Shown one piece after another: positions 1 through 8,769 of a stretch of 64,000 nucleotides of DNA. Both the position numbers and the translations under genes were made by a program. A model generated the notes under the pieces. That model was given only the letters and a program-made list of their open reading frames with translations. It made no database searches and was not told the origin of the DNA. Numbering within the stretch: the stretch's first letter is position 1; each line of letters begins with the position of its first letter. Source of the stretch: Chitinophaga sp. YR627 (GTDB taxonomy: Bacteria; Bacteroidota; Bacteroidia; Chitinophagales; Chitinophagaceae); contig NZ_FOUX01000005.1 of assembly GCF_900114995.1 (NCBI RefSeq), positions 806,001 to 870,000 of the forward strand, written 5' to 3'.

Positions 1-1
1 T

Positions 2-604
2 GTTTCTATTATTAATGGTATCCTGACCACCGCCAATATGGACTTTTATGACAATTCACAGAAAGTGAATCAGAATCCATTGACCACAGGTTTCCTGTTC
101 GCCGGTTATGTGATCTATGGCGGTCCGCGTACCTTCAGTTTCAAAAAGACCGGTCAGACCGATGATTACGCAAAAGTGGTGAACGTATTCGATTCACTGA
201 CCTACAATACCATTATCGCTTACGGTGATTCAACCGCTCCTATCATGAGAGCAGTTGAAGATGACTTCACCACTGCAAAGGAAAACTTCGTAAACTTCCG
301 TTTCTTCCACCTGAGCCCAAATATTCCGGCAGTTGACCTGTACCTCGACAACCAGAAGGTGGACAGCAACCGTGTATATGTTGGCAATGGCGGATTTGAC
401 TTCTCTTTCAGACAACCTAAGAACGCTCTGTTCTCTAACAATATCAAAGTAAAACTGGCAGGTACGGATTCTGTATTGGTTGAAAATACTGCTCCTACCC
501 TGAGCTTCTCGGCTAATAAAGTGTACACGATCGTTCTGTCAGGCGACAAGTCATTCACAGATGTGAAGAAACTGCGCGTGAATAACATGTACAGCCTGTA
601 TTAA
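2..604 (+). CDS. DUF4397 domain-containing protein (3' part)
   Basis: The reading frame is open to the left edge of the window, so the gene begins upstream and the ATG at 38 is probably internal. The visible residues are beta-rich. A segment reading FFHLSPNIPAVDLYLDNQKV near the middle matches the hallmark of DUF4397 (usually VHLSPDAPAVDVYVDG), a bacterial extracellular beta-sandwich domain. The remainder (VYTIVLSGDK) also fits the end of that domain. Such proteins are usually secreted or lipid-anchored in Bacteroidota, but the signal peptide would lie outside the window. The molecular role of the family is unknown. A strong terminator follows 26 bases after the stop. Confidence 0.75.
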   Translation, partial: VSIINGILTTANMDFYDNSQKVNQNPLTTGFLFAGYVIYGGPRTFSFKKTGQTDDYAKVVNVFDSLTYNTIIAYGDSTAPIMRAVEDDFTTAKENFVNFRFFHLSPNIPAVDLYLDNQKVDSNRVYVGNGGFDFSFRQPKNALFSNNIKVKLAGTDSVLVENTAPTLSFSANKVYTIVLSGDKSFTDVKKLRVNNMYSLY

Positions 605-630
605 TTAATAATTACGTTTATCCACATAGC

Positions 631-673
631 AGCAGCCGGGGTCAATGTTCAAATTGACCCCGGCTGCTTTTTT
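631..673 (+). terminator. Rho-independent terminator of the DUF4397 gene
   Basis: A perfect 16-bp stem (631-646 with 653-668, arm AGCAGCCGGGGTCAAT) closes a 6-base loop and is followed by five or more T. It sits directly after the DUF4397 stop codon. Confidence 0.9.
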
Positions 674-752
674 AATGCAGTGTATTCCCGTAAACCTGGC
701 TTCTCCATTATAGCTTTCCATTATTTGTGCTATAACACTTGCAAATTTATTG

Positions 753-760
753 TAGGTTTG
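753..760 (+). promoter_or_regulatory. Possible -7 promoter element of the aminotransferase
   Basis: TAGGTTTG fits the Bacteroidota -7 consensus TAnnTTTG, with a TTTG at 724-727 as a possible but distant -33 box. Its place 36 bases before the ATG at 796 argues that the in-frame start at 739 is not used. Confidence 0.35.
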
Positions 761-795
761 TCCCAGTTAACCCTATAAAACTGTTATTGTTTATG

Positions 796-1992
796 ATGCA
801 AATGGAACTCGCCGAAAGGCTGTCGAGGATATCCGAGCCTCAAACGATTAAGATGGCTAAATTAAGCCGTGAGCTGAAAGCCCAGGGTATAGACATTGTA
901 GATCTGAGCATAGGAGAACCTGACTTTGATACACCTGCCCACATCAGGGAGGCTGCTAAGAAAGCTATCGACGATGGCTTTACACATTATACACCTGTTG
1001 CGGGTATTCCTGACCTGCGCCAGGCGGTTGTGCATAAGCTGAAGCGTGATAACGGACTGGAATACACGCCCGAACAGATCATCGTATCCACAGGCGCGAA
1101 ACAGAGCATTGCCAACACTGTATTAAGTGTAATCAATCCGGGCGATGAAGTCATTATCCCTACTCCTTACTGGGTGACTTATTCTGAACTGGTAAAACTG
1201 TGTCAGGGTGAGGTGGTATTCGTTCCATGCAGCATCGAAAACAAATATAAGATCACACCTGCACAGCTGGAAGCGGCTATCACGCCGAAAACCAAACTGT
1301 TCATGTTCTCCTCTCCCTGCAACCCTACCGGTTCAGTGTACAGTAAAGAAGAACTGAAAGCACTGGCAGACGTATTCGCAAAACATCCACAGATCTACAT
1401 CATGGCGGATGAGATCTATGAATATATCAACTATGTTGGTAAGCATGAAAGCATCGCCCAGTTTGAAGGCATGCAGGAACGCACCATCATTATCAACGGT
1501 CTGAGTAAAGGTTTTGCTATGACCGGATGGCGTCTTGGTTATCTGGCAGCTCCTAAAGCAGTAGCAAAAGCAGCTGAAAATATCCAGAGCCAGTTCACAT
1601 CTGCCACCAGCTCTATTACCCAGAAAGCCGGCGTAGCCGCACTGACAGGTGATCTGAGCACTGCGCACGCCATGCTGGAAGAATTCAGAAAAAGACGTGC
1701 CTTTGTATTTGAACAACTGAGCAGCACACCGGGTCTGCAACTGATCGAACCGGATGGCGCTTTCTATATGTTCCCGGATGTAAGCGCCTTCTTCGGTAAG
1801 TCTTACGAAGGAAACGTTATCAGTAATGCAGACGATATGTGTATGTACCTGCTGCACAAAGTGCACGTATCTACCGTAACCGGCGCTGCATTTGAACAGC
1901 CGAACTGTATCCGCCTCTCCTACGCGACTTCCATGGCAAAACTGGAAGAAGGTATGAAGCGCCTGAAAGCAGGATTAGCGCAACTCAGCTAA
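796..1992 (+). CDS. Class I/II PLP-dependent aminotransferase (aspartate aminotransferase type)
   Basis: A fold-type I PLP aminotransferase that likely moves an amino group between aspartate (or a related amino acid) and 2-oxoglutarate. Visible hallmarks are IGEPDFDTP near the N-terminus, YTPVAGIPDLR, the NPTG motif, DEIYEY, and the PLP lysine in NGLSKGFAMTGWRLGY (Lys238 counting from 796). The C-terminal arginine that binds the substrate carboxylate lies in NCIRLSYATS. About 398 residues is normal for the subgroup. Family members usually begin just before ELAERLSRI, so a start at 793, 796 or 802 is preferred to the in-frame upstream ATG at 739. Exact substrate cannot be read from sequence; arogenate/prephenate activity is possible. 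Monocistronic, ending at a long hairpin. Confidence 0.9.
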   Translation: MQMELAERLSRISEPQTIKMAKLSRELKAQGIDIVDLSIGEPDFDTPAHIREAAKKAIDDGFTHYTPVAGIPDLRQAVVHKLKRDNGLEYTPEQIIVSTGAKQSIANTVLSVINPGDEVIIPTPYWVTYSELVKLCQGEVVFVPCSIENKYKITPAQLEAAITPKTKLFMFSSPCNPTGSVYSKEELKALADVFAKHPQIYIMADEIYEYINYVGKHESIAQFEGMQERTIIINGLSKGFAMTGWRLGYLAAPKAVAKAAENIQSQFTSATSSITQKAGVAALTGDLSTAHAMLEEFRKRRAFVFEQLSSTPGLQLIEPDGAFYMFPDVSAFFGKSYEGNVISNADDMCMYLLHKVHVSTVTGAAFEQPNCIRLSYATSMAKLEEGMKRLKAGLAQLS

Positions 1993-2012
1993 TGCTGCCG
2001 GTATATAACTAT

Positions 2013-2096
2013 AGTCAGGCTATACTTATCTTATGTTAGTGCTCCCTTTATAAACGAAGCATCAACGTAAGATAAGTATAGCCTGACTCTTTTTTT
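2013..2096 (+). terminator. Long hairpin terminator after the aminotransferase
   Basis: Perfect 21-bp arms (2013-2033 and 2068-2088) are followed by T-rich sequence. Pairing continues imperfectly inward, so the whole stem is over 30 bp, much longer than a normal terminator. It may be a dispersed hairpin element serving as terminator. Confidence 0.75.
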
Positions 2097-2120
2097 GCCC
2101 ACTACTATTTTAGATGCACC

Positions 2121-2149
2121 TTTGCATATTAATTCATTTTCATATATTT
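2121..2149 (+). promoter_or_regulatory. Bacteroidota sigma-70 promoter for the DUF7935 gene
   Basis: TTTG (2121-2124), a 17-base spacer and TATATTTG (2142-2149) match the Bacteroidota -33/-7 consensus exactly. The start codon lies 22 bases further at 2172, giving a short leader with no Shine-Dalgarno sequence. Confidence 0.75.
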
Positions 2150-2171
2150 GCGTCAGTAATAATCAATCCGA

Positions 2172-2702
2172 ATGGACTTCTCAAATCGTACCTTACTCTT
2201 TATTCTGCTGGCGGCCGGCGCTATTTACATCGCGTATACCATGGTAAAAGACACCATCCGTAAACCAAAAGACGCCACACCTGCCCCCGATGCTGCGGCA
2301 CAGACGCCTGTTGACAAAAGCATCCGGCCCTTACAACTGGCGGCTTACGAGCGCCTCGTGTTGCTGGTAGAACGTATCAATCTGCAAAACATGATCAGCC
2401 GCATTTTTCAGCCGGGCTTAACCGCTGTAGATATGCAGGTAGGACTCATACAGACCATTAAAGCAGAATTTGAACATAATATAGCGCAGCAGATCTACGT
2501 ATCTCCTACAGCCTGGGAAGCTGTAAAAACGCTGAAAGAACAGACCATCACCATCGTTAACCAGGTAGCCAGTCAACTGCCTCCGGACGCGACCGCGATG
2601 GATCTGAACAAACAAATATTAGAAGTATTCTTACAGGCGGAAACATCTCCTTCCGAACTGACCTCACAGATATTAAATGCAGAAGCTAAACGGTTATTTT
2701 AA
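2172..2702 (+). CDS. DUF7935 family membrane-anchored protein
   Basis: A 176-residue protein with one N-terminal transmembrane helix (about residues 6-24) followed by a Pro/Ala-rich linker (30-50) and a helical soluble domain. The string LAAYERLVLLVERI is typical of a Bacteroidota family annotated DUF7935, which has no known function. The single helix without a cleavage motif suggests an inner-membrane anchor with the bulk of the protein on one side. The gene has its own promoter and ends 4 bases before the convergent M23 peptidase stop, so the two 3' ends abut. Confidence 0.7.
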   Translation: MDFSNRTLLFILLAAGAIYIAYTMVKDTIRKPKDATPAPDAAAQTPVDKSIRPLQLAAYERLVLLVERINLQNMISRIFQPGLTAVDMQVGLIQTIKAEFEHNIAQQIYVSPTAWEAVKTLKEQTITIVNQVASQLPPDATAMDLNKQILEVFLQAETSPSELTSQILNAEAKRLF

Positions 2703-2706
2703 CCGT

Positions 2707-3633
2707 TTACTTCTGTACCATTTCCACCCGTTGTGGCCGGATCACCTCATACAGCAGATATCCTCTGCCATTGAAATGAATATATCTTGGCGGAGAACGG
2801 AACCAGGGCTCCCCCGGTACCTTCACATGCGCCTGTATATGCAGGTGCGGCTCTGAACTGAACCCCGAATTCCCCACACATCCCAAAGGGTCTCCCTGTT
2901 TTACAATATCCCCTTCTTTTACGACCACACTTCCCTGCTTCAGATGCGCCAGGAACACGTAGCTATTTGCTGTTTCGATCAGCACCTGATTGGTATTGTG
3001 CGGACCTCTGGCCATATTTGGCGGGATATTGTCCGGGTCATCTCCCACCGCTTTTGCGATACGGCCGTCACACGGACTGTATAAGGTATCGCCGAATATT
3101 TCATAATCCTCCAGCTTCGGACTGAAGATCTTATTCGCCCTGCTGCCATCCGGTTTTAATTTCACAATATCCATGGCGTAGATCGCGCCACGCAGACTAA
3201 AATGAAACAGGTTTGTTGGCAGACCTTTCCCTCCCTGTAAGACAAAATAACGCCCTGTCTTCAGCGGAAATGCCAGATCGATCGCTCTTGCCTTCCCGGT
3301 CGTACCGGTAAAATAAAGGATGGATAAGGTGATAAAAAGGGCAGAAAAGAACACATTGCCAACATATCGCCATGTACGGGGGGCCGGTTTGTTTTTCTTT
3401 TTGCGGAAAAGCACCCCCAGCAGGGTTAACAATAAACAGATACCAAAACCCCATTTGGCATCCACAGTAAGGTAAATCCAGGTTCCATAGAGATAAATAA
3501 ATACACCGAGGGATAAACCTAAGAGCAGCACTGACCAGCTATGCTGCAGCCCCCTTCCGGAGGCCCTGAAAACAAAGAAGATACTGAGCAAGGCCAGGGC
3601 AAATGTGAGTAATAACAATACGTAAATAAACAT
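2707..3633 (-). CDS. M23 family metallopeptidase, membrane-anchored
   Basis: A likely zinc peptidoglycan endopeptidase. The first 110 residues carry about four hydrophobic helices (near 2-22, 34-52, 58-75, 90-108). The rest is a LytM/M23 domain: a metal-site region reading FHFSLRGAIYAMD, the core LYSPCDGRI, the GD-Vx-GDPLG turn, and the HLHIQAH signature with the HxH zinc ligands near the C-terminus. The His of the first motif is spaced further from the Asp than in the classical HxxxD form, a variant known in some M23 branches. Activity is therefore likely but not certain. It would act on the wall from the inner membrane. Its substrate cannot be read. Confidence 0.8.
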   Translation of the reverse strand: MFIYVLLLLTFALALLSIFFVFRASGRGLQHSWSVLLLGLSLGVFIYLYGTWIYLTVDAKWGFGICLLLTLLGVLFRKKKNKPAPRTWRYVGNVFFSALFITLSILYFTGTTGKARAIDLAFPLKTGRYFVLQGGKGLPTNLFHFSLRGAIYAMDIVKLKPDGSRANKIFSPKLEDYEIFGDTLYSPCDGRIAKAVGDDPDNIPPNMARGPHNTNQVLIETANSYVFLAHLKQGSVVVKEGDIVKQGDPLGCVGNSGFSSEPHLHIQAHVKVPGEPWFRSPPRYIHFNGRGYLLYEVIRPQRVEMVQK

Positions 3634-3747
3634 AGCTTATCAGAAAAAACTTTTTGCAAATTATCAATAATTTGAGCTCAACGGCAATAACGTAATAATT
3701 ATGTAACATTGCTCTTACTACTACATTTATTCCACGAAAAACACATT

Positions 3748-5301
3748 ATGGAAAATATCATCAAAACAGATGCCGGTATCCCAATTGCATCAGTATATAC
3801 GGAAACTGTACCCATGCAGGAGTTGCCCGGCGAATTCCCATTTACAAGAGGCGTTCATGCTTCTATGTACAGGGATAAACTGTGGACGATGCGGCAGTAT
3901 GCAGGTTTTAGCACGGCAGAAGCTTCCAACGAACGTTACCACTATCTCCTGCAACAGGGCGTAATGGGCCTCAGCGTGGCGTTTGATCTGCCTACCCAGA
4001 TCGGCTATGACTCCGACCACCCCATGTCAGAGGGGGAAGTCGGTAAAGTAGGTGTCGCCATCGACAGTATCGAGGATATGGAGCGCCTCTTCAAAGGCAT
4101 CAAACTGGAGGAGATCTCCACCTCCATGACCATCAACGCTACCGGATTTATACTACTCGCTTTATATATCGCACTGGCCAAAAGACAGGGCGCCGATCTG
4201 AAAAAACTGTCCGGCACTATCCAGAATGATATTCTCAAGGAATATGCTGCGCGTGGCACCTTTATCTATCCGCCCAAACCTTCCATGCGGCTGATCACCG
4301 ATATCTTTGATTACTGCAGCCGGGAAGTGCCTAAATGGAACACGATCTCCATCTCCGGTTATCATATCCGCGAAGCGGGCGCCAATGCCGTACAGGAACT
4401 GGCCTTTACCCTTGCCAACGGAAAAGCCTACTTACAGGCAGCGCTGGACCGCGGACTGGACATCAATGTATTTGCACGCCGTCTTTCTTTCTTCTTCAAT
4501 GCACACAACCACCTGTTTGAGGAAGTAGCTAAATTCCGTGCTGCCAGAAGGATGTGGGCGCATATCACCAAAGGGATGGGTGCTACAGATCCCAAAGCAC
4601 AGATGCTGCGTTTTCATACACAGACCGGCGGTAGTACGCTTACCGCACAACAACCACACAACAATATCGTACGGGTGACTGTACAGACGCTCGCAGCCAC
4701 TTTGGGCGGCACACAATCGCTGCATACCAATGGCTATGATGAAGCCCTGTCTCTGCCAACAGAAGCAGCGGCGCGTATTGCATTACGTACACAACAGATC
4801 GTAGGATATGAGAGTGGTATTGCCGATACAGTGGATCCGCTGGCAGGTTCCTTCTATGTGGAAGCACTGACCAATGAAGTGGAATCCAGGGCCTGGGAAC
4901 TGATAGAAAGGATCGATGTGATGGGCGGTGCTGTAGCTGCTATCGAACAGGGATTCATGCAGGACGAGATTGCACGTAGTGCGTACCGTTATCAACAGGA
5001 AATTGAGTCAGGAGAAAAAGTGATCGTTGGTGTGAATAAGTTCGCCGTCAAAGAAAGTACAACAGAAGAAGTATTCCGTATCGATGATAGTATCAGACAG
5101 GTACAGACAGATCGCCTGCAGGCCTTACGGGCCAAAAGGGACAATGCGGCAGTAGCAGCCCTGTTGCAACGACTGGAAACAGCGGCACATACTACAGAAA
5201 ACCTGATGCCGATCGTAGTGGAAGCAGTCGAACAGTATTGCACACTCGGAGAGATCGCAGATACCCTGAGAAAGGTATGGGGAGAGCATAAGGGCATATA
5301 G
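3748..5301 (+). CDS. Acyl-CoA mutase large subunit (methylmalonyl-CoA mutase family), no B12 domain
   Basis: The catalytic TIM-barrel half of a coenzyme B12-dependent acyl-CoA mutase. Strong family motifs include TMRQYAGFSTA, VAFDLPTQIGYDSDHP, TINATGFILLALY, GTIQNDILKEY, SISGYHIREAG, LSFFFNAHNHLFEEVAKFRAARRMW and the RFHTQTGGSTLTAQQP block. Length is 517 residues; the C-terminal cobalamin-binding domain (DxHxxG) of a full mutase is absent, so a separate small subunit is needed. None is encoded here. The tyrosine of RQYAGF is the residue normally seen in methylmalonyl-CoA mutases, whereas isobutyryl-type enzymes tend to have Phe; this is suggestive only. The start at 3748 is preferred to 3709 because the family begins near this point. 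Confidence 0.85.
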   Translation: MENIIKTDAGIPIASVYTETVPMQELPGEFPFTRGVHASMYRDKLWTMRQYAGFSTAEASNERYHYLLQQGVMGLSVAFDLPTQIGYDSDHPMSEGEVGKVGVAIDSIEDMERLFKGIKLEEISTSMTINATGFILLALYIALAKRQGADLKKLSGTIQNDILKEYAARGTFIYPPKPSMRLITDIFDYCSREVPKWNTISISGYHIREAGANAVQELAFTLANGKAYLQAALDRGLDINVFARRLSFFFNAHNHLFEEVAKFRAARRMWAHITKGMGATDPKAQMLRFHTQTGGSTLTAQQPHNNIVRVTVQTLAATLGGTQSLHTNGYDEALSLPTEAAARIALRTQQIVGYESGIADTVDPLAGSFYVEALTNEVESRAWELIERIDVMGGAVAAIEQGFMQDEIARSAYRYQQEIESGEKVIVGVNKFAVKESTTEEVFRIDDSIRQVQTDRLQALRAKRDNAAVAALLQRLETAAHTTENLMPIVVEAVEQYCTLGEIADTLRKVWGEHKGI

Positions 5302-5367
5302 TGCGCTAATTATCAATTCATTCTCAATTGTCATCCGTAATTCGTAATTGTATTGTATTTTCGGGCC

Positions 5368-6264
5368 ATGTCTTCGATTTATTATAAAGCCTGTCCGATA
5401 TGCGGATCAGGCAATATACACAAAGTACTTGCGGCCAAAGATCATACAGTATCGGGCGAAACATTTGACATTTTTCATTGCGGACATTGCAGCGGACGTT
5501 TTACGCAGCATGTACCGGGCAGTGCAGAGATTGGCCGTTATTATCAATCACAGGAATACATTTCACATTCCGAGACTAAAAAGGGCTTAATCAATCGTTT
5601 ATATCACAGCGTGAGGAAAATCACCATGCGCTCCAAGCAAAACTGGGTAAAGGCTGCCACCGGTCTGAAACAGGGTTCTTTGCTGGATATTGGCTGTGGC
5701 ACAGGTGCTTTCCTCCACTATATGAAACAGTTAAACTGGGACGTAACAGGACTTGAACCGGATGATACGGCAAGGAGTAATGCAAAGACACTCTATGGTA
5801 TCGAACCGCTGCCATCTTCAGAACTGTTCCATCTCCCGGCACAACAATATGATGCGATCACCATGTGGCATGTACTGGAACATGTACATTCACTGCATGA
5901 CTATCTGCGACAGATCAGAACATTACTGAAACCGGAAGGTGCGCTGATCATTGCTGTGCCTAACTACACCTCTCCTGATGCAGAGCATTACAAAGAGTTG
6001 TGGGCAGCCTATGATGTACCACGTCACCTGTATCACTTCTCTCCTTCTTCTATGGAAGAGTTGCTGAAACAACACAAGATCAGGATCGTACGGAAACATC
6101 CGATGGTGTTTGACGGATTTTATGTGAGTCTGCTGAGCGAGAAATACAAAACAGGTGGAAATGGCCTGATCAAGGGCTTCTGGAACGGATTCAGGTCTTA
6201 CAGAAAAGGACTGAAAAATGTAGACAGATGCAGCTCTGTAGTCTACGAATGTAAGGCAGATTAA
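5368..6264 (+). CDS. Class I SAM-dependent methyltransferase with N-terminal zinc ribbon
   Basis: The protein begins with a four-cysteine ribbon (CPICGSG near residue 8 and CGHCSGRF near 37) and continues into a Rossmann methyltransferase domain. SAM-binding motif I reads LLDIGCGTGAFL, followed by GLEPDDTARSNA and a post-motif DAITMWHVLEHV. This architecture is common among sugar or small-molecule O/C-methyltransferases (Methyltransf_23), though neighbours give no pathway. The ATG at 5368 is chosen over the TTG at 5353. It ends at a strong terminator. Substrate unknown. Confidence 0.85.
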   Translation: MSSIYYKACPICGSGNIHKVLAAKDHTVSGETFDIFHCGHCSGRFTQHVPGSAEIGRYYQSQEYISHSETKKGLINRLYHSVRKITMRSKQNWVKAATGLKQGSLLDIGCGTGAFLHYMKQLNWDVTGLEPDDTARSNAKTLYGIEPLPSSELFHLPAQQYDAITMWHVLEHVHSLHDYLRQIRTLLKPEGALIIAVPNYTSPDAEHYKELWAAYDVPRHLYHFSPSSMEELLKQHKIRIVRKHPMVFDGFYVSLLSEKYKTGGNGLIKGFWNGFRSYRKGLKNVDRCSSVVYECKAD

Positions 6265-6290
6265 AGACAGACATGCTCACTCAAAATAGA

Positions 6291-6332
6291 AAGCAGCGAT
6301 AATAACGTAGTGTTATTATCGCTGCTTTTTTT
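6291..6332 (+). terminator. Rho-independent terminator of the methyltransferase gene
   Basis: A perfect 16-bp stem (6291-6306 with 6312-6327, arm AAGCAGCGATAATAAC) with a 5-base loop runs into a T tract. Confidence 0.9.
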
Positions 6333-6417
6333 CTTTAGGGACGATAGCCATAACAGGGATGCTGTCAGCGGGCTATCGTCATTTGCTCATGCATCAGCTA
6401 ATAAGGGATCTTATTAA

Positions 6418-7242
6418 TTAATACAAATAGGTGAGTGCGATAACGTCGTTTGCGTTAAAGGTGCGGTTACCACCGTTCGAGCAGGCCAGCATCCATGAAT
6501 TCGGATCAGCGCCTGATGGTGTACCTGGAATCTGGATAGCGCCCACACCGGTTGTTACCTGTCCTTCGTTCACGTTTTGTCCGCAGCTGGAACGGGTTGC
6601 ATAGTCTGTATGGCGGAAGCCGATACAGTGGCCGATCTCATGCTGGATAACAGAACCGATGTACAGTACATTCGGATTGGCGCCATACGCCTGTGGATGG
6701 GTGTTCATCAGGATACTGTTGTACGGATTGCCGGCAGCAGTCGGGAAACCGGCAGATCCCAGTGTGATGAATCCACCACTTGGACCCTGATAGAAGCCCT
6801 GGATAGTGATGTCAGCCGTACCGCTGGTAATGCGGGAGAAGGTCAGACTCAGGCCCTGGGCATTATAACGGGCGATAGCAGTATCTGTACCCCTGATGTA
6901 AGGAGTATCCAGTCCGGTTACCAATACGGTGATATTACGTGTACCAGATACAGACACGACGTTGGTCGTGCGATACTGTTCGTCACCCGCAATCCGTAAG
7001 AAAGGACTGTTGATTTTGGTGTTCAGGTTTTCTTCAGTCAGTACGATATCATTTTCTACCAGATATCCGCCAGCTACTTTTCTGACATTGTCAGTACCAA
7101 AACCGAGTGCATAGATCTTTGCTTTGGTTTCATCAGAGATTTCGCTGTCAGCAGTTGTTGACTTTACTGCTTCTTTTCTACAGGAAGTGATAAGGGCGCC
7201 GGCAAAAAGGCAACATAGGGCAAATAATACGTGCTTACGCAT
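6418..7242 (-). CDS. M57 family zinc metalloprotease lipoprotein (paralog 2)
   Basis: A predicted exported protease of the dual-action HEIGH metallopeptidase family (Peptidase_M57). The N-terminus is a lipoprotein signal (hydrophobic run then SCRKE, cysteine about residue 21). The catalytic helix HEIGHCIGFRHTDY (about residues 200-213) gives the metzincin-type HExxHxxGxxH zinc site, and the later SWMLACSNGG may supply the Met-turn region. It is the downstream member of a tandem pair with 7333-8166; their catalytic halves are nearly identical while signal and prodomain regions differ. Probably surface- or periplasm-facing. The substrate is unknown. Confidence 0.85.
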   Translation of the reverse strand: MRKHVLFALCCLFAGALITSCRKEAVKSTTADSEISDETKAKIYALGFGTDNVRKVAGGYLVENDIVLTEENLNTKINSPFLRIAGDEQYRTTNVVSVSGTRNITVLVTGLDTPYIRGTDTAIARYNAQGLSLTFSRITSGTADITIQGFYQGPSGGFITLGSAGFPTAAGNPYNSILMNTHPQAYGANPNVLYIGSVIQHEIGHCIGFRHTDYATRSSCGQNVNEGQVTTGVGAIQIPGTPSGADPNSWMLACSNGGNRTFNANDVIALTYLY

Positions 7243-7332
7243 GTGTGTTTGATTTTGGGTTACAGATAGTGCTCATGCAAAACCGGCGACTGACAGAGAA
7301 TGCCGCCGGTAGTTGCTTATTTACTCAGACGA

Positions 7333-8166
7333 TTAATACAGATAGTTCAGTGCTACGATATCATTTGCGTTGAAGGTGCGGTTGCCGCCATTAGAACAGG
7401 CCAGCATCCAGGAGTTAGCGCTGTTACCGCTTGGTGTACCCGGGATCAGGATAGCACCGATACCTGCTGAACCTTCGTTGGTAGCAGTACCACCACAGCT
7501 GAGCGCACGGTTGAAGTAGTCAGTATGACGGAAGCCGATACAGTGACCGATCTCGTGCTGAATAACAGAACCTACATACAGCACATTCGGATTGCTGCCG
7601 TATGCTGCGGAGTTGGTATTCATGAGAATAGAGTTGTACGGATTACCGGAGCTGGTTGGGAAGCCGGAAGAACCGAGCGTGATAAAGCCACCACTTGGAC
7701 CCTGGTTAAAGCCGGAGATCGTGATGTTGGCTGTACCGCTGGTAATACGTCTGAAAGTCAGTGTAAGACCCAGTCTGTTGTAACGTGCAATAGCGGTATC
7801 CGTACCGGCGACGAAAGCGCTACCGAGGCTGGATGCAACTCTTACAGTTATTTGACGCGGGAGGCCGGTCACCACGTAATTGGTGCGGTATTGCTCTTCT
7901 TTGGCAGTGGTCAGAAAAGGACTGTTTGCTTTGGTGTTCAGGTCTGCATCACTCAACAGGATATCTCCTTCCACGAGATATTTACCATCGAATTTGCGGA
8001 CGTCAGCAGTGCTGAAACCGAGTGCACTGATCTTATCCAATGTGGCTTGTGATACACCGGCCTGATTAACCGATGCAGCCGGAGTGGTATCCTTTTTACA
8101 GGAAACAATGCAGATAGCAGCTCCTGCCAGCAGGCATGCGAGTGCTGTTAATGTGTGTTTGCTCAT
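7333..8166 (-). CDS. M57 family zinc metalloprotease lipoprotein (paralog 1)
   Basis: Tandem paralog of 6418-7242, with 277 residues. It has a lipoprotein signal peptide (AICIVSCKKD, cysteine near 23), a prodomain-like stretch containing SALGFSTADVRKFDGKYLVEGD, and the zinc motif HEIGHCIGFRHTDY followed by WMLACSNGGNRTFNAND. Ninety bases separate the two genes, and no terminator is visible between them, so cotranscription is plausible. A close duplicate pair with conserved zinc ligands suggests both are active proteases with different expression or partners. No inhibitor or cargo gene is adjacent. Confidence 0.85.
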   Translation of the reverse strand: MSKHTLTALACLLAGAAICIVSCKKDTTPAASVNQAGVSQATLDKISALGFSTADVRKFDGKYLVEGDILLSDADLNTKANSPFLTTAKEEQYRTNYVVTGLPRQITVRVASSLGSAFVAGTDTAIARYNRLGLTLTFRRITSGTANITISGFNQGPSGGFITLGSSGFPTSSGNPYNSILMNTNSAAYGSNPNVLYVGSVIQHEIGHCIGFRHTDYFNRALSCGGTATNEGSAGIGAILIPGTPSGNSANSWMLACSNGGNRTFNANDIVALNYLY

Positions 8167-8769
8167 ACATTTTAAGATTTGGGTTCTGATAAAATGAAGA
8201 TATTATTAGCTGATCAGCTGATGACAGATGTTGTGGTACCTGCGTCTGCAATGGGCATAGCTGTATAACAGCTCGTGGCAGACTGCACCCTTTTTACCCG
8301 CCGTTACAGCAGGCAAACGCAGCGAGTTATTCCGTTGGAATAATTACATTGTTCATCAGTAGATATAGCTAACCTGACAGATAATTACTTAACTCATGCT
8401 TTGGTTTTTTGTCATTGCAAGACACGCAGATACTAGCGGTTTATCGCGTCATTGCCGGATTTTCAATTAATAAATAATTCTGGTTAACTCCGGGTGTTCC
8501 GGAAGTAGATTTTCTGGTGACTTAGTGCTCGTTTGTTTAGATTTCAGTTGCTCGACGTTCAATATTACAACATTCCATGATTCTCAGAAAAAAAAAGTCG
8601 GGGGTTAAAAAAAGAACAGAGAATGACGCAGAGAGGGGCTTGGAGGTTTATGCAAAATGAGGTGAATAAAGGCGAAATGAGAGATAGGATGGACAAATTG
8701 TTATCAGAGCTTTAAGTTTATTAGTTATTTATTGGGTTGGTGAGTTGAAGGCAGGGGGATACGCTGCGG

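Noticed and set aside
739..795. In-frame upstream start of the aminotransferase
   Set aside because: The extra 19 residues match no family member and a TAnnTTTG element lies at 753-760.
8623..8715. 30-codon ORF in the large gap before lpdA
   Set aside because: Short, no ribosome-binding site, no conserved feature visible.
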